From Streptomyces camelliae (lineage in GTDB: Bacteria > Actinomycetota > Actinomycetes > Streptomycetales > Streptomycetaceae): a DNA stretch of 64,000 bases. Location: NCBI RefSeq assembly GCF_027625935.1, contig NZ_CP115300.1:4774001-4838000 (forward strand), in the 5' to 3' direction. Under the pieces are notes generated by a model, which did no database searches, had not been told where the DNA came from, and saw only the letters and a list, made by a program, of their open reading frames with translations. The stretch's first letter is position 1, and each line of letters opens with the position of its first letter. Made by a program: the position numbers and the translations under genes. Positions 17,211-25,012 of this stretch are shown one piece after another.

Positions 17211-18137
17211 TCAGTCCGAGATCAGGCCTTCCCGCAACTGCGCCAGCGTCCGGGTCAGCAGCCGGGAGACGTGCATCTGGGAGATGCCGACCTCCTCACC
17301 GATCTGGGACTGGGTCATGTTGGCGAAGAAGCGGAGCATGATGATCCGGCGTTCGCGGGGCGGGAGTTTGGCCAGGAGGGGCTTGAGGGACTCGCGGTAC
17401 TCCACGCCCTCCAGGGCCGTGTCCTCGTAGCCGAGGCGGTCGGCCAGGGAGCCCTCGCCGCCGTCGTCCTCGGGGGCCGGGGAGTCGAGGGAGGAGGCGG
17501 TGTAGGCGTTGCCGACCGCGAGGCCGTCGACCACGTCCTCCTCGGAGACGCCGAGCACGGCGGCCAGCTCCGTCACCGTCGGGGAGCGGTCCAGCTTCTG
17601 GGAGAGCTCGTCGCTGGCCTTGGTGAGGGCCAGGCGCAGCTCCTGGAGGCGGCGCGGCACACGGACCGACCACGAGGTGTCCCGGAAGAAGCGCTTGATC
17701 TCCCCGACCACCGTCGGCATCGCGAACGTCGGGAACTCCACACCCCGTTCGCAGTCGAAGCGGTCGATCGCCTTGATCAGGCCGATGGTGCCGACCTGGA
17801 CGATGTCCTCCATCGGCTCGTTGCGCGAGCGGAAGCGCGCGGCCGCGTAGCGGACCAGCGGCAGGTTCAGCTCGATCAGGGTGTCCCGGACGTAGGCCCG
17901 CTCGGGGCTGTCCTCGCCGAGGGCGGCGAGACGCAGGAACAGTGAACGGGACAGGGTGCGGGTGTCGATGTCCCCCGAGGCCGGCAGGGCCGGCGCCTGG
18001 GCGGACGGGGACGGCACGGCGTCGAGGGCCGTGACGGCCTCGATTCCGTCGAGGACGTCGAGAGCGTCGAGCTCCTTGGGCGCTGCCGCGCTCGGCGCGG
18101 GCGTCAGCACCTTCGAGCTGCCCTGGTCTGCGGACAT
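17211..18137 (-). CDS. sigN: SigB/SigF-type alternative sigma factor, SigN-like
   Basis: The 308-aa protein is a group 3 sigma factor: region 2 with [37 protein letters not shown] and [19 protein letters not shown]; region 3 starting RVPRRLQEL; region 4.2 with [20 protein letters not shown]. The N-terminal 65 residues are variable and Ala/Pro-rich. ATG 18137 has GGGGGTGG upstream. The symbol rests on its place next to sigF and on the recalled S. coelicolor order SCO4034-SCO4035. SigN there acts in developing aerial hyphae. No anti-sigma gene is adjacent, so control by an anti-sigma encoded elsewhere is likely. Confidence 0.85.
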   Translation of the reverse strand: MSADQGSSKVLTPAPSAAAPKELDALDVLDGIEAVTALDAVPSPSAQAPALPASGDIDTRTLSRSLFLRLAALGEDSPERAYVRDTLIELNLPLVRYAAARFRSRNEPMEDIVQVGTIGLIKAIDRFDCERGVEFPTFAMPTVVGEIKRFFRDTSWSVRVPRRLQELRLALTKASDELSQKLDRSPTVTELAAVLGVSEEDVVDGLAVGNAYTASSLDSPAPEDDGGEGSLADRLGYEDTALEGVEYRESLKPLLAKLPPRERRIIMLRFFANMTQSQIGEEVGISQMHVSRLLTRTLAQLREGLISD

Positions 18138-18509
18138 GCCACCCCCTTTGGGTCGCGGGACGGTCGCGGCGGCGCCGACGTGTCGTGCGACGCAGCCTTC
18201 ACCTGAATACCGGAGCCGGAGGCCCGGCAAACGCGTCTCCCGCAGAATGTCACATGTCGGCAACACGCTGTAGTGACATGTCGACATGAAAGATCCGAAT
18301 CGGCCCTGGAGGGAAGGGGTCTGACGCGTTGTCGGAGCCCAACTGTCGGCATCCGCGCAGGTGAGGGATTCGCTCGGGACGGTTACCGCTCGCTCGGGTA
18401 TGCGATGCAGAACCGCTTGAGGCGTGCTTCCGTGCGCCCGCCGTGCTCCATGCGGGGGGTGGCCGTGCTTCCCGAAAGCGGGCTTATGCGTCGCTTCCCG
18501 AGAGGGGGC
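18138..18509. other. 372-bp sigF-sigN intergenic region
   Basis: This gene-free stretch must hold the sigN promoter. Its 18230-18310 part is less GC-rich, with CATGTC/GACATG elements around 18252-18288 (a palindrome-like array of ACATG half-sites), a plausible regulator site. The sigF-proximal end carries a 26-bp duplication. No ORF here has a convincing start. Confidence 0.4.
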
Positions 18510-18518
18510 CTAAGCGTC
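18467..18518. repeat. 26-bp tandem duplication at the sigF 3' end
   Basis: GCTTCCCGAAAGCGGGCTTA (from 18467) is repeated with few changes from 18493, so that the last codons and stop of sigF have a near copy directly downstream. Period 26 bp. Confidence 0.65.
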
Positions 18519-19370
18519 GATGCGGTTCGCGGAGCGCAGCCGCTGGAAGCTGCGGGCGAGGAGACGCGAGACGTGCATCTGGGAGACGCCGAGTTCCGCG
18601 CTGATCTGTGACTGGGTGAGATTGCTGTAGTAGCGCAGAAGCAGGATGCGCTGTTCGCGCTCGGGGAGTTGGACGAGCAGGTGCCGGACCAGGTCGCGGT
18701 GTTCCACGCCGTCGAGGGCCGGATCCTCGTAGCCGATGCGGTCCAGCAGGCCGGGCAGTCCGTCGCCCTCCTGCGCGGCCTCCAGGGAGGTGGCGTGGTA
18801 CGACCGTCCCGCCTCGATGCAGCTCAGCACCTCGTCCTCGCTGATCCGCAGCCGCTCGGCGATCTCGGCGGTGGACGGCTGGCGCCCGAAGGCCGTGGTC
18901 AGGTCCTCGGTCGCGCTGTTGACCTGCACCCACAGCTCGTGCAGCCGGCGCGGTACGTGGACCGTGCGGACGTTGTCCCGGAAGTAGCGCTTGATCTCGC
19001 CGACGACGGTCGGCATCGCGAAGGTCGGGAACTGCACGCCCCGGTCGGGGTCGAACCGGTCGATGGCGTTGATCAGGCCGATGGTGCCGACCTGGACGAC
19101 GTCCTCCATCGGCTCGTTGCGGGAGCGGAACCGGGCGGCCGCGTAGCGCACGAGCGGGAGGTTCGCCTCGATCAGCGCCCCGCGCACCCGGTTGTGCTCC
19201 GGGGTGCCCGGGGTGAGCTCCTTCAGCTCGGCGAAGAGCACCTGGGTGAGGGCGCGGGTGTCGGCGCTGCGCCGCTTCTCGGGGGCCACGGGAGCGGGGG
19301 TGGCGGGAGCGGGGTCGGCGGCCACCTCCTCCTGAGGCAGCTCCTGGGGCAGCGCGGTACTGGCCGACAC
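18510..19370 (-). CDS. sigF: Sporulation sigma factor SigF
   Basis: The 286-aa sigma factor is closely related to its neighbour. Both share [35 protein letters not shown] and SQMHVSRLL in region 4.2. I place the start at GTG 19370 (MSASTA), which has an AGAGGTGG ribosome site 8 bases upstream and gives the usual SigF length. TTG 19397, in frame upstream, is the alternative (295 aa). In S. coelicolor SigF acts late in spore maturation. The assignment as sigF rather than sigN rests on recalled gene order, so symbol confidence is moderate although the family is certain. Confidence 0.85.
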   Translation of the reverse strand: MSASTALPQELPQEEVAADPAPATPAPVAPEKRRSADTRALTQVLFAELKELTPGTPEHNRVRGALIEANLPLVRYAAARFRSRNEPMEDVVQVGTIGLINAIDRFDPDRGVQFPTFAMPTVVGEIKRYFRDNVRTVHVPRRLHELWVQVNSATEDLTTAFGRQPSTAEIAERLRISEDEVLSCIEAGRSYHATSLEAAQEGDGLPGLLDRIGYEDPALDGVEHRDLVRHLLVQLPEREQRILLLRYYSNLTQSQISAELGVSQMHVSRLLARSFQRLRSANRIDA

Positions 19371-19532
19371 GGTCAACGCCACCTCTTCGTCGCTCAATCA
19401 TCCGCGGTCAGTCATCCGTCAAAAGCGGTCATAGCATCACAAGACATGTGCACTGTGTGCAAGCACCGCATAACGCCGTGTTGTGTTCAAACTTCCACAA
19501 GTTGGGGGCGTGACGGCCGGGCAACGCACGAA

Positions 19533-19559
19533 AGCCCTCCGCCGTTCCGGCGGAGGGCT
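19533..19559 (-). terminator. Terminator of the Dabb-protein gene
   Basis: AGCCCTCCGCC and its exact complement form an 11-bp stem with a 5-base loop, ending in TTT on the minus strand, 15 bases past the stop codon at 19575. Confidence 0.8.
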
Positions 19560-19574
19560 CGGACGAAGAGGGGC

Positions 19575-19868
19575 TCAGAACTCGTAGTCGGCGATCACCC
19601 ACGTGGCGAACTCGCGCCACAGCGCGACGCCCGCCTGGTGCGCCGGGTGCTCCAGGTAGCGCTTGAGGGCGTCGGGGTCCTCGACCGCAGAGTTGATCGC
19701 GAAGTCGTAGGCGATCGGCCGGTCGCTGATGTTCCAGCCGCACTCCCAGAAGCGCAGCTCCTCGATCTGCCCGCCCAGCGCCTCGAAGGCCGCCACGCCG
19801 GCCACGACGCGCGGATCGTCCCGCTCGACGCCCTCGTTGAGCTTGAAGAGGACCAGATGGCGGATCAT
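19575..19868 (-). CDS. Dabb (stress-responsive A/B barrel) domain protein
   Basis: The 97-aa protein is a single Dabb ferredoxin-like domain: it opens with IRHLVLFKLNEGVE, contains the core ISDRPIAYDFAI, and ends with LKRYLEHPAHQ and FATWVIADYEF. These dimeric barrels act as small enzymes or stress proteins, and no substrate can be inferred. The full family length is present. The 59-aa membrane-protein gene lies 10 bp upstream on the same strand, so the two are probably co-transcribed. Confidence 0.88.
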   Translation of the reverse strand: MIRHLVLFKLNEGVERDDPRVVAGVAAFEALGGQIEELRFWECGWNISDRPIAYDFAINSAVEDPDALKRYLEHPAHQAGVALWREFATWVIADYEF

Positions 19869-19878
19869 GGGGCGTACC

Positions 19879-20058
19879 TCAGTTCTTTCCTCCGTTGGCG
19901 ACCCAGGTCATGAAGTCGCCTATGGCCTTCGCGGCGCTCGATATGCCTTCGAAGCCTATCTGGACGTAGCTGGCCGCCTTGGCCGGGTCCGTGATGATCA
20001 CGTAGAGCACGAAGACCACGAGCGCGTACACAGCGATCTTCTTGGCGTTCACCGCCAC
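19879..20058 (-). CDS. 59-aa small membrane protein
   Basis: The open frame begins at GTG 20058 with GGGGAGGA placed 6-7 bases upstream and ends at TGA 19879. It encodes 59 residues. A positively charged start (VNAKK) precedes one membrane helix (IAVYALVVFVLYVII). A soluble tail with SAAKAIGDFMTWVANGGKN follows, probably amphipathic. A second GTG lies at 20052. It is too short for ordinary ORF lists but has a good ribosome site, coding-like composition and tight spacing to the Dabb gene (10 bp). No family is recognised. Confidence 0.7.
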   Translation of the reverse strand: MAVNAKKIAVYALVVFVLYVIITDPAKAASYVQIGFEGISSAAKAIGDFMTWVANGGKN

Positions 20059-20175
20059 CGAATCCTCCCCTGTGCTGTGTGCCCAGTGGGCCCCTGCTGA
20101 CGGCCGCGAGTGTAACCTTCACGCCCCTTTCAGGGACCAACGGCCTGCCTCCCGAGGCCCTTTGCTCGTACGACG

Positions 20176-20207
20176 AGAAGGGCCCCGTCGTGCGACGGGG
20201 CCCTTCT
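20176..20207 (-). terminator. Terminator downstream of tRNA-Ser(CGA)
   Basis: A 15-bp perfect inverted repeat (20176-20190, 20193-20207; arm AGAAGGGCCCCGTCG) lies 5 bases beyond the tRNA 3' end on the minus strand. It can also stop convergent transcription. Confidence 0.8.
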
Positions 20208-20212
20208 TCGAG

Positions 20213-20297
20213 CGGTAGCGGAGGGATTTGAACCCTCGGTGACTTGCGCCACACTCGCTTTCGAGGCGAGCTCCTTCGGCCGCTCGGACACGCTACC
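20213..20297 (-). tRNA. tRNA-Ser (anticodon CGA)
   Basis: The minus strand folds as an 85-nt class II tRNA. The acceptor GGTAGCG pairs with CGCTACC, the anticodon stem CTCGC/GCGAG encloses loop CTCGAAA, the long variable arm is typical of serine, and the T loop reads GGTTCAAATCC. The discriminator is G. CCA is not encoded. Confidence 0.96.
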
Positions 20298-20398
20298 GAG
20301 GGAGACCTTACAGCACAGTGGGGCATGGTCTGAAATCGGATTCGGCAGCTCTGTGAGCGGCCCCGCCGGCGGTCGGTCAGCGGTCGGTCAGCGGCCCG

Positions 20399-20872
20399 TC
20401 AGCGGTCGCGGAAGAACTCCGTGAGGAGCAGGGCGCACTCCGCCGCCAGGACGCCCTCGACGACCTCGGGCCGGTGGTTGAGCCGGCGGTCGCGGATCAC
20501 GTCCCACAGGGAGCCCGCCGCGCCCGCCTTGTCGTCCCGGGCGCCGTAGACGACCCGGTCGACGCGGGACTGGACGAGGGCGCCCGCGCACATCGTGCAC
20601 GGCTCCAGGGTGACGACGAGCGTGCAGCCGGTCAGCCGCCACTCCCCGAGCCGTGCCGCGGCCCGCCGGATCGCGAGCACCTCGGCGTGGGCCGTGGGAT
20701 CGCCGGTGGCCTCGCGCTCGTTGTGCCCGGCGCCGAGCACCGTCGTACCGTCCGGGGACAGCACGACGGCGCCGACGGGGACGTCCCCGCCCCGGACGGC
20801 CTGCTCGGCCTCGTCCAGGGCGAGCCGCATCGCGGCCCGCCAGCGGTCGCGTACCGGATCTGCCGGGTGCAC
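20399..20872 (-). CDS. tadA: tRNA-specific adenosine-34 deaminase
   Basis: The 157-aa enzyme deaminates A34 to inosine in tRNA-Arg(ACG). The zinc-site motifs are intact: HAE at residues 62-64 (catalytic Glu64) and PCTMC at 91-95. The substrate-side GDVPVGAVV and the tail DVIRDRRLNHRPEVVEGVL are also typical. The annotated start is GTG 20872; ATG 20830 (MRLALDEAEQ) would give a shorter but still complete domain. Only 26 bp separate it from the upstream TadA-associated protein gene, with which it is probably co-transcribed. Confidence 0.94.
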   Translation of the reverse strand: MHPADPVRDRWRAAMRLALDEAEQAVRGGDVPVGAVVLSPDGTTVLGAGHNEREATGDPTAHAEVLAIRRAAARLGEWRLTGCTLVVTLEPCTMCAGALVQSRVDRVVYGARDDKAGAAGSLWDVIRDRRLNHRPEVVEGVLAAECALLLTEFFRDR

Positions 20873-20898
20873 GGTGGCCCGCGTGTCCCGCGAGGCGG

Positions 20899-21426
20899 TC
20901 AGCGGACGCCCTCCAGGACGTCCGTGCAGCCCAGGACCTCGGCGATCTCGCTCAGCGCGTCCCCGTCCAGGGCGCGCAGCTCCTTGCCGCTGATGCCCAG
21001 GTCGGCGAGGAGTTCGCTGTCGCCCACGGGGCCGTGCGAGACCGCGTCGTCGGCGCCGCCGCCGTCCTCCTCGTCGTCGGACTCGCCGTCCTCCGTGCCG
21101 TCGAGGTCCAGGGCGTCCAGGTCGGGGCCGTCGTCCGAGCCGGGCTCCCGGCCGAGCAGCTCGTCGGTCAGCAGCAGCTCGCCGTACGCGCTGCGCTGGG
21201 CCGCGGCCGCGTCCGAGACGTAGATGCGCGGGTCGTCTTCACCGTCGATACGGACGATGCCGAACCACGCTTCCTCCTGCTCGATGAGAACGAGCACCGT
21301 GTCATCGTCGACAGCGTTCTCCCGGGCCAGGTCGGCCAGATCCGACAGGCTCTCCACATTGTCGAGCTCTGTGTCGCTCGCTTCCCACCCGTCTTCGGTG
21401 CGCGCGAGCAGTGCGGCGAAGTACAC
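20899..21426 (-). CDS. tRNA adenosine deaminase-associated protein
   Basis: This acidic protein of about 175 aa belongs to the actinobacterial family always found beside tadA (the TIGR03941 type). It starts VYFAALLARTEDGWEASDTE, has a conserved core (LVLIEQEEAWFGIVRIDGEDDPRIYVSDA), an Asp/Glu-rich linker with DGESDDEEDGG, and a conserved end (LADLGISGKELRALDGDAL). GTG 21426 is preferred since GGGAGAG sits just upstream; ATG 21447 is in frame. It may assist TadA, but its biochemical role is unknown. Confidence 0.86.
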   Translation of the reverse strand: MYFAALLARTEDGWEASDTELDNVESLSDLADLARENAVDDDTVLVLIEQEEAWFGIVRIDGEDDPRIYVSDAAAAQRSAYGELLLTDELLGREPGSDDGPDLDALDLDGTEDGESDDEEDGGGADDAVSHGPVGDSELLADLGISGKELRALDGDALSEIAEVLGCTDVLEGVR

Positions 21427-21724
21427 CGTGACTCTCCCACTGGTCATAGGTGTGCCGGTTGGGGGTCCCCCCGGCGGAGGTATGTGGGCGGGAAGAACCT
21501 GGGCTCCGAGCCCCGCCCACTCGGAATCGTGGCAGAAACAAGGCGTTCAGGGGACGTCTTCGGCTCCCTGTGTCTTGCAGCCGCCCTGCGGATCGTACGC
21601 GGCTTTTCCAAGCTCGCACGCACGCCCACCGCGCAAACACCGCCGCGGACATGGATCTTCCGCACCGAGAATTTTCTTACCGTGCCTGGCTCCAGGGGGG
21701 GCTTCCTTCCCACAGGTCGGACCA

Positions 21725-21768
21725 CCAGCGGAGTACTGGTGGACTACCAGCGGAGTACTGGCGGACCA
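21725..21768. repeat. 22-bp tandem repeat in the 350-bp gap 21427-21776
   Basis: CCAGCGGAGTACTGG followed by TGGACTA (21725-21746) recurs as CCAGCGGAGTACTGG plus CGGACCA (21747-21768), and a third partial copy starts at 21780. Each copy can fold on CCAG/CTGG. The rest of the 350-bp interval holds no gene I can support; it should contain the promoter of the TadA-associated gene near 21430-21500. Confidence 0.6.
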
Positions 21769-21776
21769 CGGACGGC

Positions 21777-22178
21777 CTACCAGCGGAACGTCCGCATACG
21801 CATCGCATGGCGCAGTCGCGCCGCCTTGGCGCGCCGCGGCTGGACCCGGGCGCGCAGCTCGCGCGCCTCGGCGAGATCACGCAGGAACTGGGCGCGCCGC
21901 CGCCGACGCTCGGCGTCCGTCTCGGGCGCACGGGAGTCGCGGGACGCTGCCATGCCGGTGCCGGGTGTCACCGCTGTGTCGGTGTCGCGTGTCGCCGCTG
22001 TGCCGGTTGCGCGGGATGCCTCCGTGCCGGTGCCGCGGGATGCCGCCGTGCCGGATCCGCGAGACGCCGCCCTGCCGGAACCGCGAGACGCCGCCCTGCC
22101 GGAGCCGCGTATCGCGGGCTCGTCCGGGTCCGCGGTGCCGTCGGGCGCGTCTTCGGGATGTTCAGGAAGGTCAGGCAC
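21777..22178 (-). CDS. Conserved basic Streptomyces protein with octapeptide repeats
   Basis: From GTG 22178, preceded by GGGGTGG, the frame encodes about 133 aa. The N-terminus is acidic (VPDLPEHPEDAPDG). Residues 20-75 are seven or eight copies of an octapeptide of the form RGSGRAAS, and the C-terminal 45 residues are strongly basic and helical (AQFLRDLAEARELRARV, RHAMRMRTFRW). The basic C-terminus looks conserved and could bind nucleic acid. The frame stays open up to 22388, but that stretch overlaps upp antisense and is unlikely to be coding. Function unknown. Confidence 0.6.
   Translation of the reverse strand: MPDLPEHPEDAPDGTADPDEPAIRGSGRAASRGSGRAASRGSGTAASRGTGTEASRATGTAATRDTDTAVTPGTGMAASRDSRAPETDAERRRRRAQFLRDLAEARELRARVQPRRAKAARLRHAMRMRTFRW
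21949..22115. repeat. 24-bp tandem repeats inside the 133-aa protein gene
   Basis: About seven units of 24 bp, such as GACGCCGCCCTGCCGGAACC plus four bases, run from 21949 to 22115. The most similar copies are at the 22060-22110 end, where adjacent units differ by one or two bases, a sign of recent expansion. Confidence 0.7.
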
Positions 22179-22278
22179 GTCACACCACCCCAGCCCAGTT
22201 CCGTCCCTCCCACTTTCCCCCGGACGGGCGGTTTGACGCCAGCACCGGGGGGTGCGGGGCGCAGGTACCGTTATGGGC

Positions 22279-22914
22279 ATGCGTCTCCACGTCGTCGACC
22301 ACCCCCTGGTCGCCCACAAGCTCACCACGCTGCGCGACCAGCGCACCGACTCCGCGACCTTCCGCCGCCTCGCCGACGAGCTGGTCACCCTGCTCGCCTA
22401 CGAGGCCACGCGGGACGTGCGCACCGAGGCCGTCGACATCCGGACGCCGGTCGCGCAGACCACCGGCGTCAAGCTGGCCCGCCCGCGCCCGCTGGTCGTG
22501 CCGATCCTGCGCGCCGGTCTCGGCATGCTGGACGGCATGGTCCGGCTGCTGCCGACCGCCGAGGTGGGCTTCCTGGGCATGATCCGCAACGAGGAGACCC
22601 TCCAGGCCTCCACGTACGCCTCGCGCATGCCGGAGGACCTCTCGGGCCGCCAGGTGTACGTCCTGGACCCGATGCTGGCCACGGGCGGCACACTGGTCGC
22701 GGCGATCCAGGAGCTGATCAAGCGCGGTGCGGACGATGTGACGGCCGTGGTCCTGCTGGCCGCGCCGGAGGGCGTCGAGGTCATGGAGCGTGAGCTCGCG
22801 GGTACGCCGGTGACGGTCGTCACGGCGGCCGTCGACGACCACCTCAACGAGCACGGGTACATCGTGCCGGGGCTGGGAGACGCCGGGGATCGGCTGTACG
22901 GGGCCGCTGAGTAG
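22279..22914 (+). CDS. upp: Uracil phosphoribosyltransferase
   Basis: The 211-aa enzyme makes UMP from uracil and PRPP in pyrimidine salvage. It begins [20 protein letters not shown] and has the family signature [16 protein letters not shown], the PRPP loop [11 protein letters not shown] and the uracil-binding C-terminus [17 protein letters not shown] 22279 matches family starts; ATG 22273 is an alternative. No clear Shine-Dalgarno is visible, so a leaderless or very short-leader mRNA is possible. The gene is convergent with the LytR_C gene, and the junction is duplicated. Confidence 0.96.
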   Translation: MRLHVVDHPLVAHKLTTLRDQRTDSATFRRLADELVTLLAYEATRDVRTEAVDIRTPVAQTTGVKLARPRPLVVPILRAGLGMLDGMVRLLPTAEVGFLGMIRNEETLQASTYASRMPEDLSGRQVYVLDPMLATGGTLVAAIQELIKRGADDVTAVVLLAAPEGVEVMERELAGTPVTVVTAAVDDHLNEHGYIVPGLGDAGDRLYGAAE

Positions 22915-22999
22915 CCCTTAGGGGGCGGCGCCTGTCAGCACCCCGGACCGGCTGTACGGGGCCGCTGGTCAGCCCTTACGAGGCGCCTGTCAGCACCCC
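22891..22999. repeat. Tandem duplication of the upp / LytR_C convergent junction
   Basis: CGGCTGTACGGGGCCGCTG occurs at 22891 and 22949, and GGCGCCTGTCAGCACCCC at 22927-22944 and 22982-22999, giving a repeat unit of 55-58 bp. The left copy contains the last codons of upp, and the right copy contains the last codons of the LytR_C gene. Confidence 0.8.
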
Positions 23000-23643
23000 T
23001 TCTTCGGAGAAGCCGTCGGCTGTGGGTCCGTCAGGGCCGTCAGTGCCTGCTGGGCGTCCGCCGGCTTCGTCAGGCCCTTGAAGGCGTCGCCCAGGATGAG
23101 GTCGAGGTCGGCGCCCTTGCGGCCCGCGTCGGTGCGGCGTTCGGCGTCCGCCAGCTGGGTGCCGAGCACCGCCACCGAGGTGTTCTGGGCGTCGGCGGGG
23201 CCGAGCAGTATCCCGGTCCCCTTGACCTTCTTGTCGAACTCCCCGGGCGCGTTGCCCACGTCGCCGATCCGGAAGCCGCGCTTCTTCAGTTCGTCGGCGG
23301 TGGCCTTGGCGAGGCCGGTGCGCGCGGTGGCGTTGTAGACGTTCACCGTGATCTGGCCCGGCTTGGGCAGAGTCTTCACCTGGGCGGCCGGGGTCGCCGT
23401 GGCCGCGGTGCCCGCCTTGGCACGGCAGTCGGTCTTCGAACCGGCCGCCGAGGTCTTCTTGCCGCCGCCGGTGAAGACGTCGATGAGCTGCAGCGTCCCC
23501 CAGCCGATCAGGCCGAGCGCGCAGACGGACGCCACCACGGCGGCGACGAGCCTGCCGCGGCGGCGCGGCGGGCGCATCCGAGGGTATTTGTCCCCCGTGA
23601 TCCGGTACTGGCCGCCCATGCCCCGGGGTGTCAGCATGCTCAT
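22990..23643 (-). CDS. LytR C-terminal domain membrane protein
   Basis: The 217-aa protein has a basic cytoplasmic tip (MRPPRRRGR), one membrane helix at about residues 32-55, a short linker, and an extracytoplasmic LytR_C domain (ITVNVYNATARTGLAKATADELKKRGF through VGNAPGEF and ILLGPADAQ). LytR_C domains accompany LCP cell-wall ligases; here the domain stands without a catalytic LCP domain. ATG 23643 is used, and internal ATGs 23637 and 23619 are possible. The VapB-like gene lies upstream on the same strand. Confidence 0.88.
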   Translation of the reverse strand: MSMLTPRGMGGQYRITGDKYPRMRPPRRRGRLVAAVVASVCALGLIGWGTLQLIDVFTGGGKKTSAAGSKTDCRAKAGTAATATPAAQVKTLPKPGQITVNVYNATARTGLAKATADELKKRGFRIGDVGNAPGEFDKKVKGTGILLGPADAQNTSVAVLGTQLADAERRTDAGRKGADLDLILGDAFKGLTKPADAQQALTALTDPQPTASPKKGC

Positions 23644-23741
23644 GGGCGCAGCGTAGTGCGCCTGAGCGGCGATGCCTATTAGATGATCAGTCGATGCCGC
23701 TCAGTGGAACCCGAAAGGGTCAACGGCCGTGCCGTGCCGGG

Positions 23742-24038
23742 TCAGTCGAGTTCGAGCACGCGCGCGTGCAGCACCTGGCGCTGCTGGAGGGCGGCGCGGA
23801 CCGCGCGGTGCAGGCCGTCCTCCAGGTAGAGATCGCCCTGCCACTTCACGACGTGCGCGAAGAGGTCGCCGTAGAACGTCGAGTCCTCCGCCAGCAGGGT
23901 CTCCAGATCGAGCTGCTGCTTGGTGGTCACGAGCTGATCGAGGCGGACCGGGCGCGGCGCGACGTCCGCCCACTGCCGGGTGCTTTCCCGGCCGTGGTCG
24001 GGGTACGGCCGGCCGTTTCCGATGCGCTTGAAGATCAC
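23742..24038 (-). CDS. Conserved actinobacterial 98-aa protein (VapB-type label in databases)
   Basis: The 98-aa protein begins MIFKRIGNGRPYPDH and contains a conserved core (LVTTKQQLDLETLLAEDST) and HVVKWQGDLYLEDGLHRAVR. I recall relatives next to LytR_C genes across actinobacteria, sometimes labelled VapB-family antitoxin; no toxin gene is adjacent here, so the toxin-antitoxin label is doubtful. It may share a transcript with the downstream LytR_C gene (about 100 bp apart). Function unknown. Confidence 0.7.
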   Translation of the reverse strand: MIFKRIGNGRPYPDHGRESTRQWADVAPRPVRLDQLVTTKQQLDLETLLAEDSTFYGDLFAHVVKWQGDLYLEDGLHRAVRAALQQRQVLHARVLELD

Positions 24039-24171
24039 ACGGAAAGCCTACCGGTCAAGACCTTCCGGGCGCAGCCATGGCGGCGTAGTGCGCGGCCGGA
24101 AAAGATCTCGCAAACCACGCAAATGGGGTAGTACGGGGCGCGCCGCATCACCCATTCCCTGTTCGGCGCGG

Positions 24172-24249
24172 CCCGGCGGAGGCGGCGGGCCCGGCGGCAG
24201 GCCTGGCGAGCGGTGGTCCGGGCGGCCTGGTGGGTTCGCCTCCGCCGGG
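24172..24249. terminator. Long-loop inverted repeat after the 41-aa protein gene
   Basis: CCCGGCGGAGGCG (24172-24184) is exactly complementary to 24237-24249, a 13-bp stem with a 52-base GC-rich interior. It lies 5 bases beyond the stop codon of the minus-strand 41-aa gene, so it may terminate it. Confidence 0.45.
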
Positions 24250-24254
24250 GGCGT

Positions 24255-24380
24255 TCAGCGGTCCCGTTCGTCGGGCCGCCGCTGCGGTTCCGGGTGGCGC
24301 TCGTCCGGCTTGGGGGCCGTGGCGCGCCTGGCCTCCGCGCGCAGCAGGGCGCGCAGGACGGCGTACGGATCCTGGGGCAT
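24255..24380 (-). CDS. 41-aa basic small protein
   Basis: ATG 24380 has a textbook AAGGAG 8 bases upstream. The frame encodes 41 residues, beginning MPQDPYAVLRALLRAEARR and ending in an Arg/Pro/Glu-rich tail. The N-terminal half should be an amphipathic helix. A hairpin follows the stop. It is too short for routine gene finding and matches no family I know, but the ribosome site and position make it a credible gene. Confidence 0.6.
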   Translation of the reverse strand: MPQDPYAVLRALLRAEARRATAPKPDERHPEPQRRPDERDR

Positions 24381-24436
24381 GACGGTGCTCCTTGCTTGCG
24401 TCGAGCCGGCTGACCTTGCGTGGGGACGCGGGTCAG

Positions 24437-24802
24437 TCAGCAGCGCAGGACCACCGTGCGGAGCAGGGGAGCGGCGTACGGCGCCGCCGGGCACGCGCGG
24501 ATGCCGGGCCGGGCGGGTGCCGGGCCGGGGAGGGGCGCGGGGCGCTCGGGTACGTCGGCCTTGTGGACCGCGCGGGCGGGGGGCCGTACGAGCGCGTCGG
24601 GGACGTCGGCGCCATCGGTGCCGTCGTGTTCGAAGGTCCCGGCCGCCACGCCGGACGCGGGGGCCGCCAGGGCCTGCGCCTGGGCGGCCGGCACCCACAG
24701 GGCGAGGAGCAGGACGAGCACCCGCAGCCAGGTGCGGCTCCGAAGCCAGGCGCGGCTCCGAGGCCGGTCATGGCTGCGGGGGCGGCGCGGGGTCCTGCTC
24801 AT
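24437..24802 (-). CDS. Small secreted protein
   Basis: The 121-aa product has a long basic N-region (residues 1-26, with near-repeats SRAWLR and SRTWLR), a hydrophobic core (VLVLLLALWVPAAQAQA) and a signal peptidase site near ALA-AP. The mature part is about 75 residues, Pro/Ala-rich, with two cysteines (RACPA and the C-terminal Cys) that could form a disulphide. The family is not recognised. The ATG overlaps a short upstream frame ending at TCATGA. Confidence 0.55.
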   Translation of the reverse strand: MSRTPRRPRSHDRPRSRAWLRSRTWLRVLVLLLALWVPAAQAQALAAPASGVAAGTFEHDGTDGADVPDALVRPPARAVHKADVPERPAPLPGPAPARPGIRACPAAPYAAPLLRTVVLRC

Positions 24803-25012
24803 GACGGGTGTCTCCCCGGGGCGGACGGCAGGTGCAGCACAGGGGGCCGGAGTTCCGCCCGCTCGGCGTAGGTGGCGTGCATGGTGTTGACGCAGGCGGC
24901 GGTTGGGGCGGCGGCCAAGGGTGGGGACGGCGGTTGGGGCGGCGGTCCAGGGCCGGGGCGGCGGTCCACGGCCATGGCGGCGGTCCAGGGTGGGGACGGC
25001 GGTCGGGGCGGG

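Noticed and set aside
23742..24038. Toxin-antitoxin module
   Set aside because: Only the antitoxin-labelled protein is present; the neighbour is a LytR_C membrane protein, not a toxin.
24803..24890. 27-codon leader frame ending in TCATGA at the secreted-protein gene
   Set aside because: No ribosome site at its ATG; the overlap alone is not enough evidence.
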